Shown here one piece after another: positions 35,511-47,365 of a stretch of DNA of 64,000 nucleotides. Each line of letters starts with the position of its first letter. The stretch's first letter is position 1. The DNA is from Turritopsis dohrnii (lineage: Eukaryota > Cnidaria > Hydrozoa > Anthoathecata > Oceaniidae), in contig BQMF02000372.1 of assembly GCA_027922465.2 (NCBI GenBank), forward strand, positions 310,001 to 374,000, given 5' to 3'. A program made the position numbers and the translations under genes. A model generated the notes under the pieces. It was given only the letters and a program-made list of their open reading frames with translations. It was not told where the DNA came from and ran no database searches.

Positions 35511-35882
35511 AAGTTCGTACCATTCGTACTTTAAGAATCGGATCAAAAGAAATTTAATCCAATCAATGTTTTTCTGAATCAACCAAGACTAGGATAAGTC
35601 CCAATATTTGACTTGAAGTGAATTGTAGTTATTTGCTTGAAAATGACAAACTCATGTACTCATGACCATACTCACTGCGTAAAAAAAATCTGTGACTGAT
35701 AAAACATGACGAGAGTGAAAAGGAAATAAACACATAATGCCCAAGGGCTGCGGCGTGTAATTAACCCATATTCCCACATGACTATTATAAGTCATGAAGT
35801 TGTTTTACACTGCCCCCAAGCAGATTCAAAAAGTTATCTGGAATTTTGAAACATTTCATTAAAACCAACAGCAAGGTCGATT

Positions 35883-38800
35883 TCATTCACTTGATGTATG
35901 AAAATCAGTTAACAAATATTTGACAGGATAGCATCTCAGTGCTCTCAGTTCACTTACCGCATGATTTGTTTCACAGAATACATTTTCATTATAATTCTCA
36001 TAAGCGACCTTGACTTTGTGAAATTTCGAATCTCCACCAATGATGATATCTCTAATGATACTGTATCTGTATGTTGAATTGAGAGGAGAATAGTTTTTGA
36101 AAAACAACATGACATCACCAATCATCACATCTCTATCTTGCTTGAACCACTTTGGCTGATGCGCAAGTTGTGGGACATGGTTAATTAATTAGCCAGTTAT
36201 CGAACCAAGTGTTGAAGATCTTGGTGTTTGTTTTGATAATCTTGGATGGATCCCTTGAAAGGGTAAGTGGTTCTGTTGGACTATGGTCATTATTACGCCC
36301 AACTTTAGGCGATTTGGAGTGGTCAGATCCATTGTATCATAATCCGACACAATACCATTGAGTGCCAGAGGGAGATCGTTCTTCGAGTTGGCGACTTCAG
36401 ATGCTTAGGTCTTCCAATGCAGAATCGACAATCTCTTTCCCAAGAGCAACTTGTTGATTGATAATTTGACTCCACAGATTTTTATGTCAACTTTTCCATT
36501 GTAGTTGTGCTCACCGATAGGACATATCTCGAAATTCATCTTGACATGGCCCTGTAAACGATTTTGGTGATCTTTGAAATTGATTCTTGATTCATCACAG
36601 CCTTTCACAATTTCACTTCCTTGATCTACGAAGATTCATTGGATAATCGTTATCACAAGCGAAGCGAGTAAGCGAGAGTAGAAAAGATGGCGCACTAAAA
36701 TCACCCATGGTTTTAATTGAGATGGTTGATGTAACAGCAGAAAATATTTAACCAAATCTTGACTGTTTTCCATTTGTTGAATGGACTGTATGCTAGAAAT
36801 GCCCCAGCCAAAGCACGTTGGCTGTTATAAAAAGCAGGTGCGTTTGTCAAACAGGATTGGTGGGCTTTCCCCATCGAAACCTTGATGCATCTCTTCAAGA
36901 TAGTGACAAAGCTTACAATTTTGTTTCACAGCCTTCAATAATGTGGGTGACTTTTGATGCGTATCGTAATACTGACTCAATTCCTGAGTGCTTGACGGTC
37001 TTGTCCAACCAGTGTAGTTCTTGTAAATGGTGTATGCCAAGGGTGAATGCTTTTCCAGAAATGGCACACAAAATACAGTTTGGTGTAAATCTTTCATGAT
37101 ACGTGTCATTAATGTCATGATATTTCTTCATTTGGTAGTATGCATCCTGTATACGTTACGACACCATTTACTTCAGTTGATATACGTTTGAATTTGTCTG
37201 TGAAAATATTGTAAGGGTTCATTATATTCTACTACAGATTTAATAAGTATTTTGAGTAGGAGTAACGTTCTCTTGATGATTGCCTTCAAAGGTTGCTTCT
37301 TTCTTCATATGAGATAAATCAGAAGAATCAAGAAGAATCTGACTTACAGTCTTTACAGGAAAGTCAATTACGACATCCAAATGTCACCATTGATCCATTG
37401 ATCCCATAATACTTTGATTTGAGAAGGCATTTAACCAACTAGCTAGTGTGAGCATTCAAGACTGCACCAATAATTTCTGCACAAGGTTGAGTTGTTGGTG
37501 AGATGATTTTGGATCGAGAAAAGATCAAGTGAGAAGAATATTCACCGTTTGTACGAAGCATTCTGACGTAAATTGAGGCAGCAGCCATTTGCTTACTTGT
37601 ATCTCCAAAATTGATTGTATTGGTCTTCAAATTGACTGCATCTGAAGGTACAATTGTTCTTGCATACTTGATGGTTTTGATTTCTTCCATCGTCTGAAAA
37701 TTCATTTCCCAGATCAGTCTGAGATTATAAGGAATGGAATGATCCCAACTCAATCCAAGTTCAATGAGGTTGTGTAGATTGAGTTTGAATGCAGCTGTGA
37801 CAGGTGTCAAATTTCTGTCAAGTTTTGAAGGTATTGAATGATTGGTTTCTTCCCTCGTTGTTTTGGCAAAGTTCAAGTCACATATATCTATGCACCAATT
37901 TTATTCAACATCCTTCATAAGTGATGCTAGGGGTTCGTCACCACTGAACATAAATCCTTTTAGCCCAAATCCGCCACAACTAAGTACCATTTCGTCAGCT
38001 CGCTTTTTCACTGCATCATCATCATCTTCACCCAATATGAAATCATCAACATACAAGTCATTATTCATGTCAGGGTATTCATCCTTGGACAGGGCTGACA
38101 TTTGCCAAATTTCACATTCAGACTGGTCGCCCCTAGATCGTATGCCCTAGATCAATGTTTAATCACTTTCTTCTCAGGTGGTTGGTAAACATCAAGCATG
38201 TCATGCCATAGGTAGCGTTGATAGCACTATTGATCAGGACGAAGACTGATAGAATTATACATTTTGGTGACATCAGTGTGGAAGGCAGATCCATGAGTAT
38301 ACCATTGGATGAGAATTTCTACCAGTTTGTTCATGCCATTGGTTCCTTTGGACTGTAGCCACTGCTAGTTTGTGAAGCATCCTATACGATTCTACATGAG
38401 GTTGTTAGTGAGCTGAGCTTCCAGACAGCCCACCACGGGATGTAGTTTTGGATGACATTTGAACAAAGCTGATTTTGTTGATGTTAAGGCAAGTTTTTGA
38501 CATAATCCACATGACTGAGTTTTTAAAGCTTCTGTTGGGATTCCAGAACGTCTTTCTTGTCGTCTAGACGTCTTTGAAGTTTTACAATTTATTGATTGTA
38601 GACTTTCAGTGCCTTTCAGAGTTGCTATAGTGATTTGGACCACAGGTTTCACGACTGATTTGTTGATTATTTCTTGTTTGATTTCTTGTTTGATTTCTTT
38701 GCGAATACTGGTTGCTTCAATTGACCCATCTGATTTGCAATCAATACACGAACAACACTTCATGCATCGTTACGTCACTTCAATGCCAGTATTTTCAGCA

Positions 38801-40213
38801 ATTTCAAATGTTGTTTGTTGCTGCCCAAAACACATTGGGGGAAACATGAAATGACTGATTGGTACATAATAACGGATTATCTGGATTGATATGATAACCT
38901 GATTGGAAAAGCCTGAATTGGTTGCAAGCGAACTCATTCTTTTCTTTCCTTAGCGTTTTTGTTGATTATTGTGAACAGCTGATGCACTGCCACATGAGTT
39001 TCGGAAAATGGATTCGTATATAGTCAATCCCTGATGGCATCTGAAAGATTAATTTTGGATGGTATCAAAGATACTTGATTTCTATCATAAAGTCAACATC
39101 CCTCCTATGGTTGGTGGTAGTTTGGGTGGGCTTTGTGGATTACCTCCAACTTTTCTGAATGCTTCATGGACATCATGCTAGACTTGGCCTATCAGATGAT
39201 ACGTTGGAAACGTTGAGGTGATCTTATCAAGTGAAATGCCAGTGAATGTTGCCAAAGATCCATTGAACATTGGCAATTTTACTGAATAAACATTGGTTTG
39301 GATGGGTGTAGTTACAGCTCCAACTCCACCCAAGTTGACTGACTGCCTTCATTTTTATGATAAAATCATCACAGCCTGAATTGTAAAATATGAGGTAGGA
39401 TTTACGATCTATTGTCATTTCTTGGAACTCTAAGATGACTGATTCATTAACACTGTCATTTGAAGGTTTAGTTTGAAATGTGTCGTCTTTGGTTGAACTG
39501 TTCCAGTAGTTCAAAATTTTCAGGGTCGTTTTTGTGTTGCTCGCACACCAGCAGAGGCTTACTTATCTAGTAGGCGTCACGACTTTCATGTCTGCAGGAG
39601 AACTTGATTTGGCATTTTCCTTACTGGTGCTTGCCAGAGTTTCTTACGTTTCAGCACAGCAAAACATTTGAATGGTGTTATTTCTACTAACTCTTTAAAA
39701 ACAAAATATTGAACAATCTTGATGCCATAAGGACCAGAGGTTGCTAAGTGATCAGACGAATTGCATATCGCACATTTCAGGTCTGAGGTGGTATTGTTGA
39801 TCTGCTATTGACTTGAGAGAAATGAACGTTGATGCTTTTGGACTTTATCAGGATCGGATGACATGCTTAGTTGCTTCTGATGTTGAACTTTAAGTCTCTT
39901 TCCAGAAATGTTATCAATTCGCCCAAAGTTCTTCACCTTCCATCTCCTGGTTGCAGATGGAATTAAGGCAACGAGTTGTTCTCGAATCACCGATCACTTT
40001 ATATAAATGTTGGATTACATCACTATTGTGCAGTTTGGCATTGATCTTGTGTAGTTTGCTCAATGCCATAAAAGCCTTCATTAATGCGACAATCTTGGCC
40101 AGTGTGTCTGCAACTTTTGAAGGGTTTTTGAGTTTCCAAACACTGTCGAGATTAGAAAACTCGTGCAGCATGTTGTTTAGCAGAAAGTTTGCGTTATGTG
40201 TTGCGTGTTCCAA
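35883..40213 (-). mobile_element. Degenerate BEL/Pao LTR retrotransposon, internal region
   Basis: Read on the minus strand, the order is gag, protease-like, RT, RNase H, integrase, as in BEL/Pao. Gag (40213-39805): W-K-L-K-N-P-S-K-V-A-D-T-L, G-D-S-R-T-T-R, M-E-G-E-E-L-W. RT (38101-37901): N-D-L-Y-V-D-D-F (the catalytic Y-V-D-D box), G-G-F-G-L-K-G. RNase H (37876-37439): N-F-G-D-T-S-K-Q. Integrase/DUF5641 tail (36608-35883): P-I-G-E-H-N-Y-N-G-K-V, R-L-S-I-L-H-W, I-G-D-V-M-L-F-F-K. Many frameshifts and stops break it, and no long terminal repeats were identified. The gag start abuts an integrase-core fragment at about 40213, so its 5' part is lost. Confidence 0.75.
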
Positions 40214-40700
40214 TGCTCTGAAATATCATCCAATTCTTTCTAAATGACCCCAGAAAAAGAAAACCAAAGGCACTGCATGTGCAGTTCATCACATAGGTCG
40301 AGAGCACCAACTGATTGTAAACCAGAAAAAAAGTTTCTCCATCAAATCATACGGCTTTTGCTTAATATTGACCACCAAGATTTGATCCTCTGGTTCCTCG
40401 TAGATGGTACGTATCTATGTGTGTCTGCATTGTTGTGGAAAAAACCTTGTATAGCAGCAACAAGTGCATTTTCTGTCTCCAAGTTGGTCACCAGTTCAAC
40501 AGGACAGCCATTAACACTATTTAGGTGTAGTTCTGCAATTTTGTGGGGAGATTTATTTGATTTACAGACATGAATCCACAAAAGTTTCCTGCTGAAACCA
40601 TCAATTTTAGTGTGTATTGAAAACCCCCATGGCTTAACTTGATCATACCCCTCGATGTGCCATGCATAGTTTGGCCCGGGATTTCTATATTGCCTTCATC
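40213..40700 (-). pseudogene. Integrase-core-domain fragment (second locus)
   Basis: The minus-strand translation has P-G-x-N-Y-A-W-H-I-E-G-Y-D, I-D-G-F-S-R-K-L-L-W-I-H-V, G-C-P-V-E-L-V-T-N-L-E-T-E-N and R-Y-V-P-S-T-R-N-Q-R-I-K-S-W-W. This is the catalytic part of the pfam24764-type integrase-core family also seen at 26877-28006. The expected D in T-D-x-G-T-E-N is N here. It is broken by a stop and frame changes near 40335 and 40240, and runs directly into BEL gag. Confidence 0.65.
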
Positions 40701-40993
40701 TCAGTTTTCTGGCCTTCCTGAATTCAGTGCCTTCAAGGAGTGGTTCAGTCAAAAATATCATATACTGAAATTAACACAAATGATTTCAGTACTACTGATT
40801 TACTTGAAAATCTTATTTTTACTTTTTAAAAAAATACTTTTCATCCCGAAACAATGCCCAAAACTTTTCTTTTTTTAAAAAAGATAAAAAACACAGTTGT
40901 AAAGATTAAATTGAAATGTTGAAAAGATAATATTATTAGTGAACTTAAGAAAAAGGAAGCAGTTATATTGAAATTTAAATAATATACCACAGA

Positions 40994-41227
40994 ATGGCAG
41001 ATGAGAGTTAAAATTCTTCCTCTTTGTCGTGCATCGAAGATTTTCCTTTATCTGGTTTATCTAATGACAGTGATTTAGAGGAAATTAAAGAAGGATTTTA
41101 TGGAATGCAACTACAACCTTTTCAATTTGAGCCCCTATCAAAAAGAAAGATAGAACCTGAATGCTACGAACCACAAAAAGTGATCATTGAATTCTCACTC
41201 ATGATTTTTGAAAACATGAGAAACTAA
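40994..41227 (+). pseudogene. First exon of a P2RX7-intracellular-domain-like protein, stopped
   Basis: ATG at 40994 is followed after five codons by TAA. The same frame then reads L-S-C-I-E-D-F-P-L-S, S-D-L-E-E-I-K-E-G-F-Y-G-M-Q and P-F-Q-F-E-P-L. The Y-G-M-Q-P-x-x-F-E-P layout is typical of the N-terminal exon of cnidarian proteins that end in a Cys-rich P2RX7-like domain; no such domain follows here. Weak call. Confidence 0.3.
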
Positions 41228-41454
41228 TACGCTCCTTTGCACTGACATAACAAGTAAAAATAAATGAAACTTCTTCAATGACGTCACACGCTTTTCATCA
41301 GAAATAAAGACGGGGTTTATAAAAAAATTAAAAACTCAATATCTTCGGAAGTAAAACGTTTTTTAAAAAAGCTTTAACGCAGGTTAACTATACATTTTTT
41401 AAACTAAAATTTGTCATAAAATTTGAAATGACGATACCACTCCTTTAAACATGC

Positions 41455-41546
41455 TTTGGGTTTTTGATACACCATGATTTTTTAATTTGCCATGACTATC
41501 TAATTTGCCATGGCTTTATAGTTTGCCGTGACATTTTCGTTTGCCA
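41455..41546. repeat. Short degenerate direct repeats (TTTGCCATGAC-type)
   Basis: Four spaced copies of TTTGCCATGAC or close variants occur every 20-25 bases, ending exactly where the Helitron begins. Confidence 0.5.
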
Positions 41547-41770
41547 TCTATATATTAATAGCCGATTCTCTGTTTGATTGTTTGCTAGTCACGCAAAATG
41601 GTAGATTGAGTTGTGACTTTTTTTGGCTGATGAACTAATAGGAATATAACGTTTTGTTTTTATCATTATTGTTAGTTTTATATTCCACGTTGACTTGGCT
41701 TTGAAAACAGTACATCAACTAAATACAAAGAAACTAACTGATTAAACATTTTGGACAAAAAGCAGCAGTG

Positions 41771-42175
41771 GCAGAACGTGGCAGCATATGTTCGGTTTTT
41801 GCCACTGACTCTTGCCTGACTGTCTGAGACGGCTGAACTTTTTTTTTGAGCAATCAAAATGTTTAAAAACCGATAGGTAAAAAAAGAGTATCATATCAAA
41901 ACAAAATGTTGTTTTTTTTTGCTTTTCTTTTAATGAATTAATTTCTTCTTTTATATAATTGTTAAGCGTTCTGATCGAACGTTTTTTTATTCTATTTATT
42001 CATTTAGCACGTGCCTTTTTTCTCTCCTCCGTGTAAACTTTTTAAGAAGAGAAACTATTTCCCCCTTACGTTTGATAGCACCCATGTTAGAGTGCGTAAC
42101 TTTTTTAAAACAAAAGCTAATAAAAAGTTGAAGTTTTCTCTCTCTACATTTTGAGTGTATTGTTACACTGATAAA
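41771..42175 (+). repeat. Tandem unit 1 of the ~405-bp Helitron-internal duplication
   Basis: From GCAGAACGTGG to TTACACTGATAAA. It is repeated nearly identically from 42176, where unit 2 is split by the mariner-like element and resumes at 48381-48564. Unit 1 keeps the uninterrupted sequence TTCTATTTATTC at 41991-42002, the empty target site. Confidence 0.85.
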
Positions 42176-42396
42176 GCAGAACGTGACAGCTTATGTTCGG
42201 TTTGCCACTAACTCTTGCCTGACTGTCTGAGACGGGTGAACTTTTTTTTGAGCAATCAAAATGTTTAAAAACCGATAGGTAAAAAAAGAGTATCATATCA
42301 AAACAAAATGTTTTTTTTTTTTGCTTTTCTTTTAATGAATTAATTTCTTCTTTTATATAATTGTTAAGCGTTCTGATCGAACGTTTTTTTATTCTA
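42176..42396 (+). repeat. Tandem unit 2, left part (interrupted)
   Basis: Matches 41771-41994 and ends in the TA target (42395-42396) immediately before the mariner-like TIR. The right part is 48381-48564. Confidence 0.85.
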
Positions 42397-42588
42397 CAGT
42401 GTGTCCGCCAAAAATGTATCGGCTCGTAAAACTTAAATTAATTCTTCACGATTTTTTATAGAAATTTTACTAGCACTTAAATTTTCTTTGTTATTTCTTT
42501 TGAGATTAAAACTACCGGAACGTTTTTTTACAATGGAAGGTAGTTAGCAGAAGAATTTCTCAACAATGCATTTCTTTTTACTTTTGGG
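42397..42588 (+). repeat. Left TIR of the mariner-like element
   Basis: Nearly identical to the reverse complement of 48188-48380. The clearest difference is a small change around 42442-42448. Confidence 0.9.
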
Positions 42589-42645
42589 AGATAGTATTAA
42601 CTTATGCTTTTGCTATTATTGATACTGCTCTGTTTGTTTTATAAC

Positions 42646-42853
42646 GCCTGGTTCAGACCTGACGACTACGACGATAAAAAAAAAATTAATCGTCGTAATC
42701 GCCAATCGCCAGATGTGAACACTCTCAAGCATTTCAAAATATTGATATTTTGTACATCAATTACGATTACAAAAGTTTTCACATCGGACGATTATGAGGA
42801 TTATGACGATTACACAAATCTTCATCGTCGTTATCGTCAGCTCTGAACCAGGC
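42646..42853. mobile_element. Foldback MITE inside the mariner-like element
   Basis: Inverted ends GCCTGGTTCAGACCTGACGA and TCGTCAGCTCTGAACCAGGC enclose about 208 bp rich in GACGAT/ATCGTC motifs that can fold over most of their length. No target duplication is obvious. It lies between the left TIR and the transposase start codon. Confidence 0.7.
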
Positions 42854-43324
42854 TTCACAAGACAGATTCTTTTGCTGATAAGTATTCCCCCAGCAAAACT
42901 TGATAAACAGATATTTTAAAATGGCTCAACTAACAACAGCGCAGAGAGTGTTCATTGTTGAACAGAAGATGAAAAATTGCACCATCGCTGAGATTCAACG
43001 TTTATTCAGACAAAGTTTTAATAGTCAACCACCGACAGAAAAAACAATACGAAAAAATCATGAGAAGTACTTAAGATGGGGAACATCTCTCAACCAAAAT
43101 AAGTCTAATTCTGGCCGCCGTATCACTGTGTGCACACAAAGAAACGTAGCACATGTTCGCCAACGTTTTCAAAATGGAGTATTTGTATTGGCACGGAGAA
43201 ATGGTCTGGGAATCAGTAAATCTTCCTTTAATAAAATCACTAAAAGGAATCTTAATTTTCACCCTTACCGAATTAAAAAAAGGCAGGAGTTAAAGAATGG
43301 CAGGCTGTCAAGTCATACTTCTTC

Positions 43325-43420
43325 AAAAAAATGACAAAAAAATGACAAATTTCCATTAAAAAATGACAAAAAATGACAAATTTTGATAAAAAAAAATGAC
43401 GAAAAATGACAAAATTTCAA
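43325..43420. repeat. Subterminal AAAAATGACA repeats, left
   Basis: About six copies of AAAAATGAC(A) follow the left hAT tip. Matching copies, in the same orientation, lie at 47255-47365. Confidence 0.75.
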
Positions 43421-43771
43421 ATTTCAATGGAACGGAAACACAAAAAAGCCAATAAAAATATTACAACTCTTGATGAATTTTGTTTTAATTTTTACAAGAA
43501 AACGTTATAAAATACAATATTCGAAGTTGAACTAACTTAGTGAAAAAATGTAAAAATGTAAGCAGTTATCAATTTTGGAATAAAGTGTAAGTGGGCCTAT
43601 AGGCTATGTTTATCTGTTTTTGATTTCATAACCATACACAGAAGAGCGTTTTATGCAAAGTTTCATAAGTTTGAAAGTTAATATAATACAATACAAAATA
43701 ACACAACTAGAACTACGTGAAACATAATACAAACAAAACTAAACAGAAAGAAAAAAGGGGAATGAATCTCT

Positions 43772-46700
43772 TCATTTCTTTTTATAACTCTGCATTAACT
43801 TTTCAAAAGCACACTTCCGCTTCGACCCAATTTCATTGCGAATTTTTTCTTGCTCAGCTCGATGCTTTGAAGCATTATTGAGTTTCTTCGTGCCACTTTC
43901 AATCATTTCACGCGCAACCCGAATCCCGACCATATCATTCTTTTCTATCGCTATGTCCAAATCAACTTTAGCACTTTCTAACATTCGTTCTGCAATTGAA
44001 TACTCGGCTGCTAGTTCTTTCCCATCCTTTTCCAGCTCTTGTTCTTTCTTATCTAAGTAACTTTTACGCTTTTCTGCTTTTTGAATAATTTCCTTCTGTT
44101 TATGGATATCCTCAAGTTGTCTTTTTTGTATTTCCTGTTGTCTGCGCAGTTCTTCCTTTTCCTCTTCTTTCCTCAATTTGTACTTTGAATGCGCTTCTCG
44201 GACTGCTTTAATGACATCTTTAAATGAATGAAAATAAATTGAAAAATCAAAGTATAAAATATAATTGTTAAAAGATATTCCCAAGCTTACTTTTACAAAC
44301 TATCAAACACAGCAATATTTTATAAAAATTGTGGATGAAACTTAAATCAACTAAATACCTTTAGACAAAGTGTGCACATTGTGCGCTCCATCACATGCCC
44401 TAGCATGCTCTTTTCATCTGAGAGTTTGGTTCGTTCAGATGTTAGCATGTTCTTATTATCAGACAAACTTCGCTCCACTGCTGCATTACCATTATGGAGG
44501 CAAAAGTAACTTTTCACAACTTTCCTTAGCAAATCAAACTTGTCCTTCCCAGATTCTGTTTTTATGTTAAAAACTTTTGACCAATATGTATCTATTCGAT
44601 GATTTATTCCAGAGAGAGGATCTTGGTACCATTCAGCAGGTATGATTTCCACCTGATAAATTTTCCACTGATCAATTACTAAGGAGACCTCTCTTTCTGT
44701 GATAATATGTGGTACTTTAGAAGCGAGTCTTTGGATGGCTTTGGCTGTCCATTCTTTTTCCCTTACAACTGGAGATAAACATGACACATCTTTTAAAGTA
44801 GTTGAATCCAAAGGTAGATTTGTTTGAAGGTAAACTGCCATTGCTATTAGTGCATCTCTCAAGTGGTCTTGATTTAACTTTTTGCTCTGGGGACATTTAT
44901 CTATCTAAGAGGAATGTAAAAACAAATTGAACTATCTTTATGCCATACAGAAATAATGAACAAGAAAAAAGGAAGGAAATGTAAAAATATGTGTTGTGAT
45001 AGATGAGGCTTAAACAACTTTAAGGACAGCAACATTACCTGTTTTTTTTGCTTCGCATCCAAAATCCATTTTTGATAGCTCAAGGTGATTAGAAGAATCT
45101 TGAACATTAAGATTCAACAAGTCCTTGACTAACTTTCCGTCAACGACAGATTTTTTCAAGAATCTTCTCTGAATAACTAACAATAAATTCTTCATTTCAC
45201 TGTACATAAGATGCACCAAAGGTCCTTCACTTTGGAACACTGTAAGGAATCTCTCAAAAACTGGTGCAATTCCAACTAAGAACTTGATAGCAACCAAAAC
45301 ATTCTTAAAAAGAAGCAACTGATATATAATAAACTTTCCTAGAGCATGCTTAAATTCTGTTTTAAAATAGGGAAAGAGATATAAAGTCATTTTCTATCTT
45401 AATAGACTAATATTAAAGTACTAATTAAAACACTAACTTGTTCATCATCAACAAGACATGATTTTATCCTAGCATATCTTTTGTTCTTTGGCAAGGTTGA
45501 CTTATATTCTTTTTGACTTGGGAGAAAATGAATAAAATAATTTTTACAATCATCCCATCTTCTAAGGATTAGCTCTAATGCTGGGGACAGTGTTAACCAA
45601 CGTGTATTAACATGTCGAATAAAAAGAGCTTCTGACTGACTACAAACTGAATCAGCTAATTCATAGAAATCTTCTGATTTACAAGGGGAATGCTAAAATA
45701 AATTAAAAGTTACTACAATAAAATCAAATAATTCAGTTATTTTGTTGTTGCAATTGGAAATTGTTTTAAATCACTATCAGTTTTTGGGCAAGCCTAATAA
45801 GAAATATGCAGATCTGTTCATAAAAATATAACTAATACGGAATGAAAGGTGCAGGTTTTAAAGACATACCTTGAACCAAGCATGTAAGTCAAAAGCTAAT
45901 TGTTCCACTGTCTCACCTAAACCAACTTTGATGCCTCTGTGAAATGCATTGTGAATAATATGTAAAGGACAATTTAAAAACTCTAAAAGACCTTTATATC
46001 CTTTGTCAACCAAACTACTGTGAAATTTCTTCCAAATTGCTTTATTGATGTTTGGGCCATCTGATGAAATGTTAAACATTTTAGCCCAGGATAAGTTAAA
46101 CTTTATCTCATCATGAATAGACATGAATTTTTCAACAATATCAAGTGCCTTTGCTCTTCCAAAAAAGAATGAAGTCAAGTATCTGGTGACAACTAATTTT
46201 AGATCTTCATCAAAATAACGTATAAGTATGTCCATTTGCTTTTTATTTTGGACAGTGGTAGTTTCATCAAACATTAATGTAAATGTAGCTTCAGAGCTAC
46301 TGATCTTTTGGCACAACCATCGTGAAAAGAGTGGACCCAGGCCATCTTGTAAGACATAAGATGCTTTTTGACGACTCATTGAAAACTTTTTCGCAACATC
46401 ACTATCTGGGAACATTCGAACGAATAATTCTGAAGTGTCATCACAATCTCGAAGTGATAGGTCTCTTTCTGCAGTTGCTTCTGCTGCAGCAACTTTTTCA
46501 GACAAAGTGGGATCAAGAGCAATGTGTACATCTGTTTCCTTTTCAGCATTATTACTAACAGAGGTACTGCTTGTGATCACACGAGCAACAGGGGTAATGA
46601 ATCGTCTTACATTATCACTAAAGCGAAGATCAGATAATGATTTGTGTTTTGGTTTTTCAGAATGTTGCTTTAATGCCTGGAATCCTTGAGTACTAAACTT

Positions 46701-46820
46701 CAATTCTGTAATACATAACTTGCAATATGCATGCTGTTCATTCTTTTTTGAAGCCCAATGTTTAAGTTTTACACCATTGGCATCTTCTCTTTCCAACCAA
46801 CTTTCAATCCACTTGACCAT
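43772..46820 (-). CDS. hAT-superfamily transposase, five exons
   Basis: Exons on the minus strand: 46820-45870 (ATG), about 45694-45440, about 45355-45040, about 44905-44360 and about 44222-43772, with GT..AG introns. Exon 1 has a C2H2-type (BED-like) finger, C-K-L-C-I-T-E-L with H near 46660, and the core start F-T-L-M-F-D-E-T-T-T. S-S-D-G-P-N-I-N-K and C-P-L-H-I-I-H-N-A-F-H follow. Exon 2 has H-V-N-T-R-W-L-T-L. Exon 4 ends with the hAT dimerisation region, L-H-N-G-N-A-A-V-E-R-S-L-S-D-N-K. Exon 5 is a Lys/Glu-rich coiled coil, possibly element-specific. About 800 residues, no stops seen. It probably makes the element autonomous. Confidence 0.82.
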
Positions 46821-47254
46821 TCTATTCTTTTTTTAAGCTAATCTAGAAACTTATTTCAGCACTGTTCTTTTAAGTTAGCACAAGTGACTGTAAATAACAC
46901 AAAATCGCTGTCAAACAGTTAAGCATAATCACTTTGATTTAACTTGCAAGAACTAACAGAAGGTATAATCCTTACAGTCACCTTGTATCAACAAGTTACA
47001 TTGTCTAAAACTAACAGAAGATACTTTGCATCACACTAACAGCAGATACAATTCTTAGAGTAAACTTATATTAAACTAACTTAAGACTGTATCTAACAGG
47101 ATGCATGCAGTTTACAAACTCTGGAAAACTAAACCATTTTATTTTATATTTTATCTTGCAGTAAAACCTCTCAGTCCCAATAACTGTCCTTCACACCATT
47201 GTGTATGTAAATGTCCATGTCACAATGTTCAAGCATATACTTTTTTCAGAAAAA

Positions 47255-47365
47255 AATGACAGTTTTAGAGAGAAAAAATGAATAAAATGACAAAATCTCA
47301 AAAAAAAATAAAAAAAATGACATCATCTCAAAAAAATGAAAAAAATGAAAAAAATGAAAAAAATG
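47255..47365. repeat. Subterminal AAAAATGACA repeats, right
   Basis: Several AAAAATGACA/AAAAAATGAA copies precede the right hAT tip. They point the same way as the left set, so they are direct rather than inverted. Confidence 0.75.
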
